Assembly (NCBI GenBank): GCA_963170055.1
Contig: CAUJGJ010000179.1
Coordinates: 1,797,101-1,812,100, forward strand
DNA length: 15,000 nucleotides
Source: Halisarca cf. caerulea
Lineage: Eukaryota; Porifera; Demospongiae; Chondrillida; Halisarcidae
Direction of reading: 5' to 3'
Position 1 is the stretch's first letter; the number at the start of each line of letters is the position of its first letter. The translations under genes and the position numbers were made by a program. The notes beneath the pieces are model-generated. The model ran no database searches and was not told the origin of the DNA. It worked only from the letters and a program-made list of their open reading frames with translations. Positions 1 through 7,435 of the stretch are shown here, piece by piece.

Positions 1-97
1 AGCCTATTATCTACTAACCTTCGGTTTAAAACTTGCTGTCTTTTGTCAGTGATATAAATGTTTTTGCTAGCCAGTAGCCTTGTGTTCCTGTGTATAG
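1..97 (+). other. DPH7: 3' end of an upstream DPH7 intron
   Basis: This is AT-rich sequence with stops in the frame of exon 98-191 (TAA at 55-57). It is read as intron because the first visible exon needs an acceptor. A second T-rich acceptor-like site at 48-49 is followed by that stop, so it is less likely to be used. Nothing else is seen. Confidence 0.5.
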
Positions 98-191
98 CTG
101 GAAAGCAGGCAGAAAGGGAAGATAAGGGAGCAGTTGCAGCAAAGAGAGTTGGAAATCTTGCTATTTACAGATGCTCTGCTTCAACAGAGAG
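98..191 (+). CDS. DPH7: DPH7 internal exon (first one visible), N-terminal WD40 region
   Basis: This internal exon encodes about 31 residues, AGKQAERED...RVGNLAIYRCSASTE. The basic RVG-x-L-x-IY stretch fits the first propeller strand of DPH7, where the human protein has a similar R-L-G-R-L-hydrophobic-Y segment shortly before ILDMKW (recalled, not searched). The exon ends with AG just before GT at 192-193. Those two bases plus the first T of the exon at 1278 make AGT (Ser), so the frame runs straight into the next exon. The acceptor is inferred as the AG at 96-97 after a T/C-rich stretch. AGs at 69-70 and 73-74 are alternatives, and an in-frame TAA at 55-57 rules out anything earlier. The donor is unusual: it is the first GT of a (GT)n tract, not the GTGAG seen at the other exons. 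The N-terminal exon of the gene lies upstream of the window. The DPH7 call is strong for the gene and moderate for this exon. Confidence 0.75.
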
Positions 192-215
192 GTGTGTGTG
201 TGTGTGTGTGTGTGT
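192..215 (+). repeat. (GT)n microsatellite forming the splice donor
   Basis: About 12 uninterrupted GT units start at the first base of the intron, so the 5' splice site reads AG|GTGTGTGT. A short TTGTGTGTC tail follows. The 3' edge of the exon and the repeat are continuous, so repeat length changes would slide along the donor. Confidence 0.95.
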
Positions 216-872
216 TGTGTGTCTATCCAGTTGGCTTGAATGGCTGGTTAGTAGTCTCTTATGAGAGCTTAAGCCTGTTGCCAGCAGGTGGTGCTTTTAA
301 AGGAATGAAAGCTGTGACTCTCAGTAGCTTACAGGTATAATCATTCCTGTCAGCCTCAACCACTGGAAATATTAAATATGACTTGGGTATTTCTTTATCA
401 GACTCTTAGCAGGGTGCTGATCATTGGCTGGTGCCCTAGGTGCTATTAGCCTGGATATTACCGAGTTTTGGGCTGGGAACCACTGCTGCTGTGAGTTAGT
501 AGTCTTGTGTGACTGGGGCTGCTGCTTCGCCTTCTTTGTTTGGTGGCTGTGGCATCGCCCATCAGCAGGTGGTGTCATGGTTGCTGGGTGGGGGTTGTGG
601 TCTTGGCTGCACGGGATGCACTCGTGAGTTAGATGGACACACCACCGCTCTCCGGCAGCAGCCCAGCCCTCCCCATCTCGTGGGGCTTGCAACCTCACAG
701 ATGGGCAACCCCTGAATGCACTAGGAGGCCATCAGGGATGGTAGGGGTAGGTGGGCCCATATCCAGTGGGTCTCTCCCTCACTGATGTCTGGTGGTTCAT
801 CTCCATTGGGCCCTTTTGGGGTCCATCAGTGAGGACCACAATAGTCCGTACTGCAGGCTGTGGTATTACAAG
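216..872. other. Intronic sequence without recognisable genes
   Basis: Unique-looking intron. Short open frames on both strands here (up to 108 codons) show no family motifs and are treated as chance. The words GCAGGTGGTG occur near 285 and 565 without further order. Confidence 0.5.
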
Positions 873-913
<41 letters not shown>

Positions 914-924
914 TGTGTGTGTGT

Positions 925-1008
<84 letters not shown>
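873..1008 (+). repeat. Long interrupted (GT)n microsatellite
   Basis: About 135 bp of GT dinucleotides with a few GA interruptions (GTGAGTGTG) near 911, 929 and 975. Each interruption creates a consensus-like GTGAGT donor inside the intron. It sits about 270 bp upstream of the acceptor of exon 1278-1340. In the transcript it is a UG-repeat, the kind of tract bound by TDP-43 and CELF-type proteins in animals (known for those families; no evidence of binding here). Confidence 0.95.
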
Positions 1009-1074
1009 TAATGATGCCTGTTTACCTTATGAATTTCCTTGTCCTGCCATATCATCCTAACCTCTTAAATTGCA

Positions 1075-1205
1075 CTTCACCATTACCAGTCTCTTCACCC
1101 CTCCCTATCACTCTGACTCAACATCCCTTTTCATCACCCTTCGCCACCATCTCACCCCATCACTCTGCCCCATTACTCCTTCACATCACCCCTCCCCACC
1201 ACCCT
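1075..1205 (+). repeat. C/T-rich low-complexity tract with CAYC words
   Basis: Imperfect repetition of words such as CACCCCTCCC, TCACCC and CACTCTG over about 130 bp, with very few G. It lies between the GT tract and the acceptor of exon 1278-1340. Open frames here encode only Ser/Pro/Thr/His-rich peptides and are not genes. Confidence 0.7.
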
Positions 1206-1277
1206 TTTGTAATCACACTCCACAATTTACTCTTACTGTCACTTTTCTAATTAATCTGTTTCTTTCATTGATTGCAG

Positions 1278-1340
1278 TGATGACTTCTCCCTTGAGATAG
1301 TTACAGATGTTGATTCTCATGGGATACTGGACATGAAGTG
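1278..1340 (+). CDS. DPH7: DPH7 internal exon carrying the ILDMKW motif
   Basis: This 63-nt exon encodes (S)DDFSLEIVTDVDSHGILDMK(W). The closing ILDMKW is a hallmark of DPH7, the end of its first WD40 blade. DPH7 removes the methyl ester from the methylated diphthine intermediate on the modified histidine of elongation factor 2, after DPH5 acts and before the final amidation by DPH6; it works in the cytosol. The acceptor AG at 1276-1277 follows a T-rich tract. The donor at 1341 reads GTGAGT, close to consensus. The exon begins with the third base of a codon and ends with TG, which the G at 6012 completes to TGG (Trp). Reading from the ATG at 1280 instead gives MTSPLR and a stop, so that start is not used. 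A TIR element begins only 22 bp after the donor. Confidence 0.9.
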
Positions 1341-1362
1341 GTGAGTACTGTACCATCCTGGG

Positions 1363-1636
1363 TACAGTGGAACTTGCTCAATGTGTACCCCGAAGGGGAT
1401 ACAAAATTAGAACTTATTATCAGAAGTACTTTATTATATCAGGGTTGGTTGATGTACAGGAGGTATACACAGAGACAGAATGAGGAGTATTGACTATCCA
1501 GGAGTATGTACTAAACCAGGTACTTACTATCAGGGTTGGTTTATGTACATGAGGTATACACAGAGACAGAATGAGGAGTACTTACTATCCAGGAGTGTGT
1601 ACAAAACCAGGTACTTACTAACCAAGTTCCACTGTA
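1363..1636. mobile_element. TIR element (MITE), family A, copy 1
   Basis: A 274 bp non-coding element bounded by TA. The left end reads TACAGTGGAACTTG and the right end, reversed and complemented, reads TACAGTGGAACTTGG and continues GTTAGTAAGTACC. The TA boundary with CAGT ends suggests a non-autonomous Tc1/mariner or pogo/Tigger-type element (inference). Inside are two 91-bp tandem copies (1438-1528 and 1529-1619) differing at a few positions. It starts 22 bp after the donor of exon 1278-1340. A relative lies at 6223-6409. Confidence 0.8.
1438..1619. repeat. 91-bp internal tandem duplication inside the MITE
   Basis: Two adjacent 91-bp copies, both beginning ATCAGGGTTGGTT and ending GGTACTTACT, differ by single-base changes. 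The second copy runs into the right terminal repeat. Confidence 0.85.
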
Positions 1637-1820
1637 TGCTCACACGCTAACCTAGCATATTGCTATCCGGCTGGGTACATGCAGTCATGCACATAAGCAA
1701 CTAGTATTTTCCTGAGGAAAGGCTTGAACGGCTAGGTAGCATTGTAGTCGATAATTTTAATTTGATCGAATTTAATCAACAATTCTGGCCAAAATGAGAT
1801 TATTTCACCAAACATTTCAA

Positions 1821-1903
1821 GAGCCAGCTGCTGTCTTCCTTAGTGGTATGATACAAGAGACAGTGTGTGGGTTTAAATAGTGGCGTGTGACAGTTGGTGA
1901 TGC
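1821..1903. repeat. Left arm of the long inverted repeat
   Basis: Starts AGCCAGCTGCTGTCTTCC and ends GACAGTTGGTGATGCA. It pairs with 2148-2231 on the opposite strand with a handful of mismatches. On the minus strand the hammerhead-like core is degraded (CTAAGGA, TGAAATG). Confidence 0.9.
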
Positions 1904-2147
1904 ACAGAAGTATTATTGGACAATTGTACTTACATCACAGAAATGCTTAGTAGAATCCTGGATGATCCAGAAGGAACCCTCCCCTGAACAGAGAACTAGG
2001 AACACTCACCGCAGTTTACGAAACCTTGATGTAAATCTATACTTCCATAATTATCAAACCTCAACATTTTTTTTTATTTTTCAACATCACTCACAATCTC
2101 AATTATTAACTTTATTCATCACCCAAAGTTAATAGTATTCCTCACGT

Positions 2148-2231
2148 TGCATCACCAACTGTCACACACCACTATTTAACCTCATGCACTGTCTCTTGTA
2201 TCATACCACTGAGGAAGGTAGCAGCTGGCTG
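2148..2231. repeat. Right arm of the long inverted repeat
   Basis: Starts TGCATCACCAACTGTC and ends GTAGCAGCTGGCT, the reverse complement of 1821-1903 with few changes. About 244 bp separate the two arms, so the single strand could form a long stem-loop. Confidence 0.9.
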
Positions 2232-2239
2232 CCGAAACG
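2209..2239 (+). ncRNA. Hammerhead-like hairpin motif (incomplete)
   Basis: CTGAGGA at 2209-2215 fits the CUGANGA box, followed by an extra A. GGTAGC (2217-2222) pairs with GCTGCC (2228-2233) over a 5-nt loop, and GAAACG follows. This is the order CUGANGA, stem II, GAAA of a hammerhead ribozyme. The extra A before the stem, and the absence of an obvious stem III and stem I partner nearby, make self-cleavage doubtful. It may be a decayed copy or a chance resemblance. Confidence 0.3.
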
Positions 2240-2303
2240 TTTGATGAACTTATCTCATTTCGGCTAGTGATTTCCAGTAAGAATATCGACTAGTATATTC
2301 CTG

Positions 2304-3267
2304 TCCTGGCCACATGCACACACTTAACAACAAGCATATTGCCGTCATGGGTGCATGCACACATGTACACCTACTATTATTCCTGTCCTGGCTACGTGCA
2401 CACACACACCCCGAGTGCACTTTGTGCTGTGTCTGAAACTTGTGTAGATTTTATGTACTGCATGCCATGCTGGATTTTTTTTGGCAGACCACAGTTCCAA
2501 GAAAATTGATTTGATCCTGACAGACTATTCTTGCCAGTGAATTTTAGTTTGGGTTTATGATCATTCATTTGTAAGGAGATAGCGACTTCATTTTGACAAA
2601 TTTGGATTTTGATATAGTTAGCTTTAGTATTCTACCAAAATTAATGTTGATGGCATCCTAAGAAAAAATGGCCAGTTTTGATGCAAGTTTTGGTCTAAGA
2701 TGTCAGTTGTTCCCAATGCTGTATCTTGTGTTTCCAAGTAGACCTCAGTCTCTTTCCAGTTGTAGGACTATTGTCAACCATCTTGTCTAACAACCTCCAC
2801 GTGTAGGCCTTAGTCTCATGTAGCTTAAACAAACATCTCAGACAAGCCTTTCATAAAGTCATCATGCAATGCAGAACCAATTTGCAGTCAGAAAGAATTT
2901 CCGTGTACCATCCATCATTCTGTGAAGACTGGGGTCCATAGCAAGTATAGAGAGTTTCCATGTTGCAAGGAAGCACAGTGTACAGCTAACTGATATCCAC
3001 CTCCAGTAGTTACAAGTAATATCCATGCAATTAAGCTCTTAACATTGTGCCTCTTGGCTCAGAGGATTATCAGTGCATGGCAATGATTCCTCCTACAAAT
3101 GCTGTAAGGACATCACTTTTTTTCTTAGTACCAGCTGTGACTGTCTGACAAGCCATTGCACTCTAGCCGACTGGAGCTACACCAGTGGCTCAGTAGGTCA
3201 GCAGTGGACGTTAAGCAGTGAAGATGGGGTACCATCTCAACTGTGGGGCATTAGGTCTGTTTTTCCT
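2304..3267. other. Intronic sequence without recognisable features
   Basis: Mixed-composition intron with no convincing open frame. Near 2303-2411 CA-rich words and the phrase TTCCTGTCCTGGC recur (2298 and 2380), a loose duplication only. Confidence 0.5.
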
Positions 3268-3272
3268 CCCCC

Positions 3273-3303
<31 letters not shown>
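3268..3303 (+). repeat. Poly-C (about 22) followed by (CA)n
   Basis: A run of about 22 C residues passes directly into about seven CA units. The exact length of such a run is easily wrong in sequencing. Confidence 0.9.
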
Positions 3304-3680
3304 CACCAAAAACAACAACAACCAAGGACTTGAGGAGAGAATGACCTACTGTATCCACCAAACATTAATTTGATTCAATTTGAGTGTGTGTCTGTGGGTG
3401 AGTATGTGGATGAGTCTGTGAGATACTGGGGAACTTAATAGTAGCCTCTGGCTAGTGGCTGACCCAGTTAAACTGAGAAATTAGTATTATTATCCAAAGT
3501 AAGAAAAACCTCTTTTACAGCAACCCACACTGTAATACTCAACATATTCTCAGCTGCTGCACTGTCTTTCTGCTGGCTGCTGAACCGTCTGTCTGCTGGA
3601 TGATGTACTGGTTGCTGTGATCTAATCTTGGCTCAGCTTCTACCGTTTCTGCTTGAACTCATTCCGACAATCCCACTTTT
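3304..3680. other. Intronic sequence without recognisable features
   Basis: No gene or ordered repeat is seen. A short CAACAACAACC stretch and a TCTGCTGG word repeated near 3570-3598 are the only local patterns. Confidence 0.5.
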
Positions 3681-4155
3681 CACACTCCTGGTGTGCACAC
3701 ACTCCTGGTCAGCACACATTCCTGGCTAGCACAGAATCCTGAAGTTAGCACACACTCCTGGTCAGTACACACTCCTGGTTAGCACACACTCCTGGTTAGC
3801 ACACACTCCTGGTGGGCACACACTCCTGGTTAGCACACACTCCTGGTTAGCACACACTCCTGGTATGCACACACTCCTGGTCAGTACACACTCCTGGTTA
3901 GCACACACTCCTGGTTAGCACACACTCCTGGTTAGCACACACTCCTGGTGGGCACACACTCCTGGTTAGCACACACTCCTGGTTAGCACACACTCCTGGT
4001 GGGCACACTCCTGGTTAGCACACACTCCTGGTGGGCACACACTCCTGGTTAGCACACCAAACTCATGTTTAGCACACATTCCTGGTTAGCATGCACTCCT
4101 GATTAGTACGTACTCCTATTCGGCACACACTCCTAGTTGACACACACTCCTGATG
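3681..4155 (+). repeat. 17-bp minisatellite, about 28 units
   Basis: The consensus unit is TTAGCACACACTCCTGG. Variation is concentrated in the first four bases (TTAG, GTGG, TATG, TCAGT-type), while ACACACTCCTGG is nearly constant. One unit near 4000 is two bases short. Units become more diverged towards the 3' end (4060-4155). The period is not a multiple of three and no long open frame results. Confidence 0.95.
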
Positions 4156-4416
4156 TCTGAACAAGTTCGGCCCTCTGTTATTACCATGTACTAGCAGTTG
4201 TAGGTTGAATGGTGCAACACTGTGCTTATGAAAGAGCAGTCACTAGTAATACTTTTGAATCTCTTCATGTGAAATTGCTCAATACAAGATCCTTTATCGT
4301 GAAATATAAACCAAGTCCCAGTCCAAGCAGTAATAATCGTTGTTCTGAACTTTGTGCCAAAGAGGTTCAACTTTGTACTTATGTACATACTCCATAGGTA
4401 GGATCTCATGTATCCT
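4156..4416. other. Intronic spacer between two minisatellites
   Basis: About 260 bp without repeats. A 62-codon frame at 4209-4397 includes ESLHVKLLNTRSF, faintly like the start of a LINE endonuclease domain, but it is too short and too weak to call. Confidence 0.4.
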
Positions 4417-4834
4417 TGCTGGATCCAGAATCGACTCCATATGTACTGGATCCAGTATCCATTAGCTATCAGGTATCAGGTATCATACTTGATCCAAGAA
4501 CCACTACACACATGCTTGATCCAGGAACCACTACACACAGCTTGATCCAGGAACCACTACACACATGCTTGATCCAGGAACCACTACACACATGCTTGAT
4601 CCAGGAACCACTACACACATGCTTGATCCAAGAACCACTACACACATGCTTGATCCAGGAACCGCTACACACATGCTTGATCCGGGAACCACTACACACA
4701 TGCTTGATCCAGGAACCACTCCACACATGCTTGATCCGGGAACCACTCCAAACATGCTTGATCCGGGAACCACTCCACACATGCTTGATCCGGGAACCAC
4801 TACACACATGCTTGATCCGGGAACCACTACACAC

Positions 4835-5050
4835 ATGCTGGATCCAGAAACCACTCCACACATGCTTGATGCAGGAACCGCTACACACATGCTTGATCCG
4901 GGAACCACTACACACATGCTTGATCCGGGAACCACTACACACATGCTGGATCCAGAAACCACTCCACACATGCTTGATGCAGGAACCGCTACACACATGC
5001 TTGATCCGGGAACCACTACACACATGCTTGATCCAGGAACCACTACACAC
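4835..5050 (+). repeat. Four-unit (108 bp) higher-order duplication inside the 27-bp array
   Basis: Units at 4835-4942 and 4943-5050 repeat the same order of variants: CTGGATCCAGAAACC, then GATGCAGGAACCGCT, then two standard units. GATGCAGG occurs nowhere else in the array. This marks a recent four-unit duplication. Confidence 0.85.
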
Positions 5051-5158
5051 ATGCTTGATCCGGGAACCACTCCACACATGCTTGATCCGGGAACCACTCC
5101 ACACATGCTTGATCCAGGAACCACTCCACACATGCTTGATCCGGGAACCACTACACAC

Positions 5159-5644
5159 ATGCTTGATCCAGGAACCACTCCACACATGCTTGATCCAGAA
5201 ACCACTCCACACATGCTTGATCCAGGAACCGCTACACACATGCTTGATCCGGGAACCACTACACACATGCTTGATCCAGGAACCACTACACACATGCTTG
5301 ATCCAGGAACCGCTACACACATGCTTGATCCAGGAACCACTACACACATGCTTGATCCAGGAACCACTACACACATGCTTGATCCAGGAACCACTACACA
5401 CATGCTTGATCCAGGAACCACTCCACACATGCTTGATCCAAAAACCACTCCACACATGCTTGATCCAGGAACCGCTACACACATGCTTGATTCGGGAACC
5501 ACTACACACATGCTTGATCCAGGAACCACTACACACATGCTTGATCCAGGAACCGCTACACACATGCTTGATCCAGGAACCACTACACACATGCTTGATC
5601 CAGGAACCACTACACACATGCTTGATCCAGGAACCACTACACAC
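5159..5644 (+). repeat. Nine-unit (243 bp) higher-order duplication inside the 27-bp array
   Basis: The variant order at 5159-5401 recurs at 5402-5644. In the MLDPGTTTH frame the order is TTPH, E/K-TTPH, TATH, TTTH, TTTH, TATH, TTTH, TTTH, TTTH. A few single-base changes separate the copies. Confidence 0.8.
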
Positions 5645-5972
5645 ATGCTTGATCCGGGAACCACTACACACATGCTTGATCCAGGAACCACTCCACACAT
5701 GCTTGATCCGGGAACCACTACACACATGCTTGATCCGGGAACCACTACACACATGCTTGATCCAAGAACCGCTACACACATGCTTGATCCGGGAACCACT
5801 ACACACATGTTTGATCCAGGAACCACTACACACATGCTTGATTCAGGAACCACTACACACATGCTGGATCCAGGAACCACTAGACACATGCTGGATCTAG
5901 GAACCACTACACACATGCTTGATCCAGGAACCACTCCACACATGCTTGTTGATGTAGGATTCATTCAGCACA

Positions 5973-6011
5973 TGCTAATATCATGTTATATGTTGTGTTG
6001 CGTGTCTGCAG
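5973..6011 (+). promoter_or_regulatory. Branch-point-like site and 3' splice acceptor of exon 6012-6191
   Basis: TGCTAAT at 5973-5979 resembles an animal branch point, about 30 nt before the AG at 6010-6011. The intervening tract is T/G-rich. The whole site lies in the short gap between the minisatellite and the exon. Confidence 0.55.
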
Positions 6012-6191
6012 GTATCCAAGTGCAGTGAGTGGGCGTGTACTGGTGGCCACTGCTCAGTCCAACGGAGAAGTGGTTGTGTACAGCATTAGAGACACAGACG
6101 TCCGAGATGGTGTACAGGTGGTGTGTGGTTGTGGTGTACCCGAGAGTTCTCTCTGTCTCTCACTGGACTGGAACTGTAGGGCGCAAGCATG
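6012..6191 (+). CDS. DPH7: DPH7 internal exon, second WD40 blade
   Basis: This 180-nt exon encodes (W)YPSAVSGRVLVATAQSNG, then EVVVYSIRDTD, then PESSLCLSLDW and NCRAQA. The pattern hydrophobic-A-T/A-x-S-x-G-x-V-x-V-Y is a WD40 strand pair, and LCLSLDW matches the conserved C-L-A-L-S-L-D-W of DPH7 (family knowledge, recalled). The acceptor AG at 6010-6011 follows TTGTGTTGCGTGTCTGCAG. A branch-point-like TGCTAAT lies at 5973-5979. The donor at 6192 is GTGAGT. The exon ends in TG, completed to TGT (Cys) by the T at 14480. The open frame continues upstream into the intron only as far as 5983; the frame that crosses the adjacent minisatellite is a different one and stops at 6026-6028, so the repeat is not fused to the exon. 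Confidence 0.95.
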
Positions 6192-6222
6192 GTGAGTGTG
6201 TGGGGTGCTTTGGGGACGGATG

Positions 6223-6409
6223 TACAGTTGAACTTGGATAGTAAGCACCCTCAAGGGAAGGTAAATTAGTACACTCACTATCAGAGGTACTGACTATCCA
6301 AGGTGCTTTCAATGGTGTTGCATGAGGCAGGGACAGAGCAATGAGTAATGTACTGTACATACTAGGAGTACCTACTATCCCAGGTACTTACTAACAGAGT
6401 ATGACTGTA
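6223..6409. mobile_element. TIR element (MITE), family A, copy 2
   Basis: A 187 bp element bounded by TA. The left end reads TACAGTTGAACTTGGATAGT and the right end, reversed, reads TACAGTCATACTCTGTTAGT. The inner parts share the ACTATC, GGTACTTACTAAC and CAGAG/AATGAG words with the element at 1363-1636. It begins 31 bp after the donor of exon 6012-6191. It has no coding capacity; a Tc1/mariner or pogo-type relation is inferred from the TA boundary. Confidence 0.75.
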
Positions 6410-7435
6410 GCTGTCTGACATCAGGCAATATCCAGACTAGACATACATGTAACAAGTCTCTTGACTGATCATTTCATTTTTTCGTCTTATACACCTGCCT
6501 GCCTGCTGTCCAAGCACATCATTTGTCTCCATACTTTGTGTGTACTTGTGGTATTTACCTTGCAAAGGGGCGTACAAGAACACCGAGAGACATGTAGGAT
6601 AACATTGGACGTGGGAGGGTGTGTGTGGTGACATAGGGTGATGTGATTGGTGAGGGTGGGTCACAGAGGAGCACAGGGTACAATACGTCAGGAATATTTG
6701 CAGATTTCAAGGATTGAGCATATCTGTGATTTTTTTCATTTGTGTAGAGCTAAAGAAATGGCTGCTGGTGATATATCATTCTCATGTTTGCTTGATTAAA
6801 TAGGATTTGTGTATACGAGTGTGCTTTGCTATCACCATACAGGACTGCATTGATTTTCCTTGATTCATTGTTAGAATTCATGTTATGTAGCTACTTGCCC
6901 CTCCTTGGTGGTCTTTGCAGAGTAAACTACCACGAATATTGCATTCCACATATGTACCTGTCAAATCTTCCTGGATCACTCTCGACCGACATACTCTCTG
7001 TGGTATCAGTCATGGATGAAGCAAGGACTTCCTAAACAAAGAGGACCTTCTTAAAGTTAATACAGTCTGTGTGGCCAGAGGCCATGAGTTTTTATGCACA
7101 AAGATTTGTGAACCTTAAAAATGAGGCTATCCATGAAATTTTGTGCTGCAGAGGTTTCCTGACTTATAGTAGGGGTTTTGTGGGGCACAGAGGCATGTAG
7201 GGACCACTGGGTAGTTGAGAGGTGTAAAGCCCAGTCCATTCCTGATTTTGACATGGTGCACTGTAGCTATGAGTTTTGTTATAGGGGGATGATCATAGGG
7301 GGCGTGACCATACCAAACACTCACAGGGGCACAACCATCCTGTCAGGAGGTGGGCTACAGAGAATGCAGACACCAGTGCCTCGTCAGTGGAATAGAGGAT
7401 TGGACCTTTGTAGCCACTTTTCACCTTGTTTGTGC
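6410..7435. other. Intronic sequence without recognisable genes
   Basis: About 1 kb of unique-looking intron. The 69-codon frame at 6826-7035 and other short frames lack recognisable motifs or splice context. Confidence 0.5.

Larger units (their letters stand above)
1715..2288 (+). mobile_element. Inverted-repeat retroelement-like insertion (possible Penelope-type or retrozyme-like relic)
   Basis: About 574 bp flanked by a 15-bp direct repeat with one mismatch: ACTAGTATTTTCCTG at 1700-1714 and ACTAGTATATTCCTG at 2289-2303. This looks like a target-site duplication. Inside, 1821-1903 and 2148-2231 form an inverted repeat of about 83 bp (roughly 90% by eye), extending more weakly outward to about 1775 and 2270. 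The right arm contains CTGAGGA, a 6-bp stem and GAAACG, resembling the hammerhead-type core found in terminal repeats of Penelope-like elements. The central part (1904-2147) has no clear coding capacity; an 81-codon frame at 1887-2132 matches nothing I know. A DNA-transposon foldback is the alternative, but a 15-bp duplication fits target-primed retroelements better. Confidence 0.6.
4417..5950 (+). repeat. 27-bp minisatellite, more than 50 units, with higher-order structure
   Basis: The consensus repeat is CATGCTTGATCCAGGAACCA followed by CTACACA. Units at 4565-5941 are uninterrupted and all 27 bp (51 units); two more lie at 4484-4564, one lacking a base, and degenerate ones back to about 4417. 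Variants are CCAGG/CCGGG, CCACT/CCGCT and CTACACA/CTCCACA. The period is nine codons, so several frames on both strands stay open for 450-490 codons (on the + strand MLDPGTTTH-type repeats). These frames are a by-product: none joins the exon frame, and the array sits between a supported donor (1341) and acceptor (6011). It ends about 60 nt before exon 6012-6191. Confidence 0.95.

Noticed and set aside
1280..1300. Translation start at the ATG of exon 1278-1340
   Set aside because: That frame stops after six codons within the exon; the family-matching frame is the other one.
4209..4397. Possible LINE endonuclease start (ESLHVKLLNTRSF)
   Set aside because: Only a short similarity in a 62-codon frame, no downstream endonuclease or reverse transcriptase motifs on either strand.
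3681..5950. CRISPR-like array
   Set aside because: The 17- and 27-bp units are directly head to tail without unique spacers, and the window is eukaryotic.
4416..6028. Open frames of up to 494 codons over the 27-bp array, on both strands, as repeat-protein genes
   Set aside because: The period is nine codons, so frames stay open automatically. They lie between a supported donor and acceptor of DPH7, none continues in the exon frame, and no non-repeat domain is attached.
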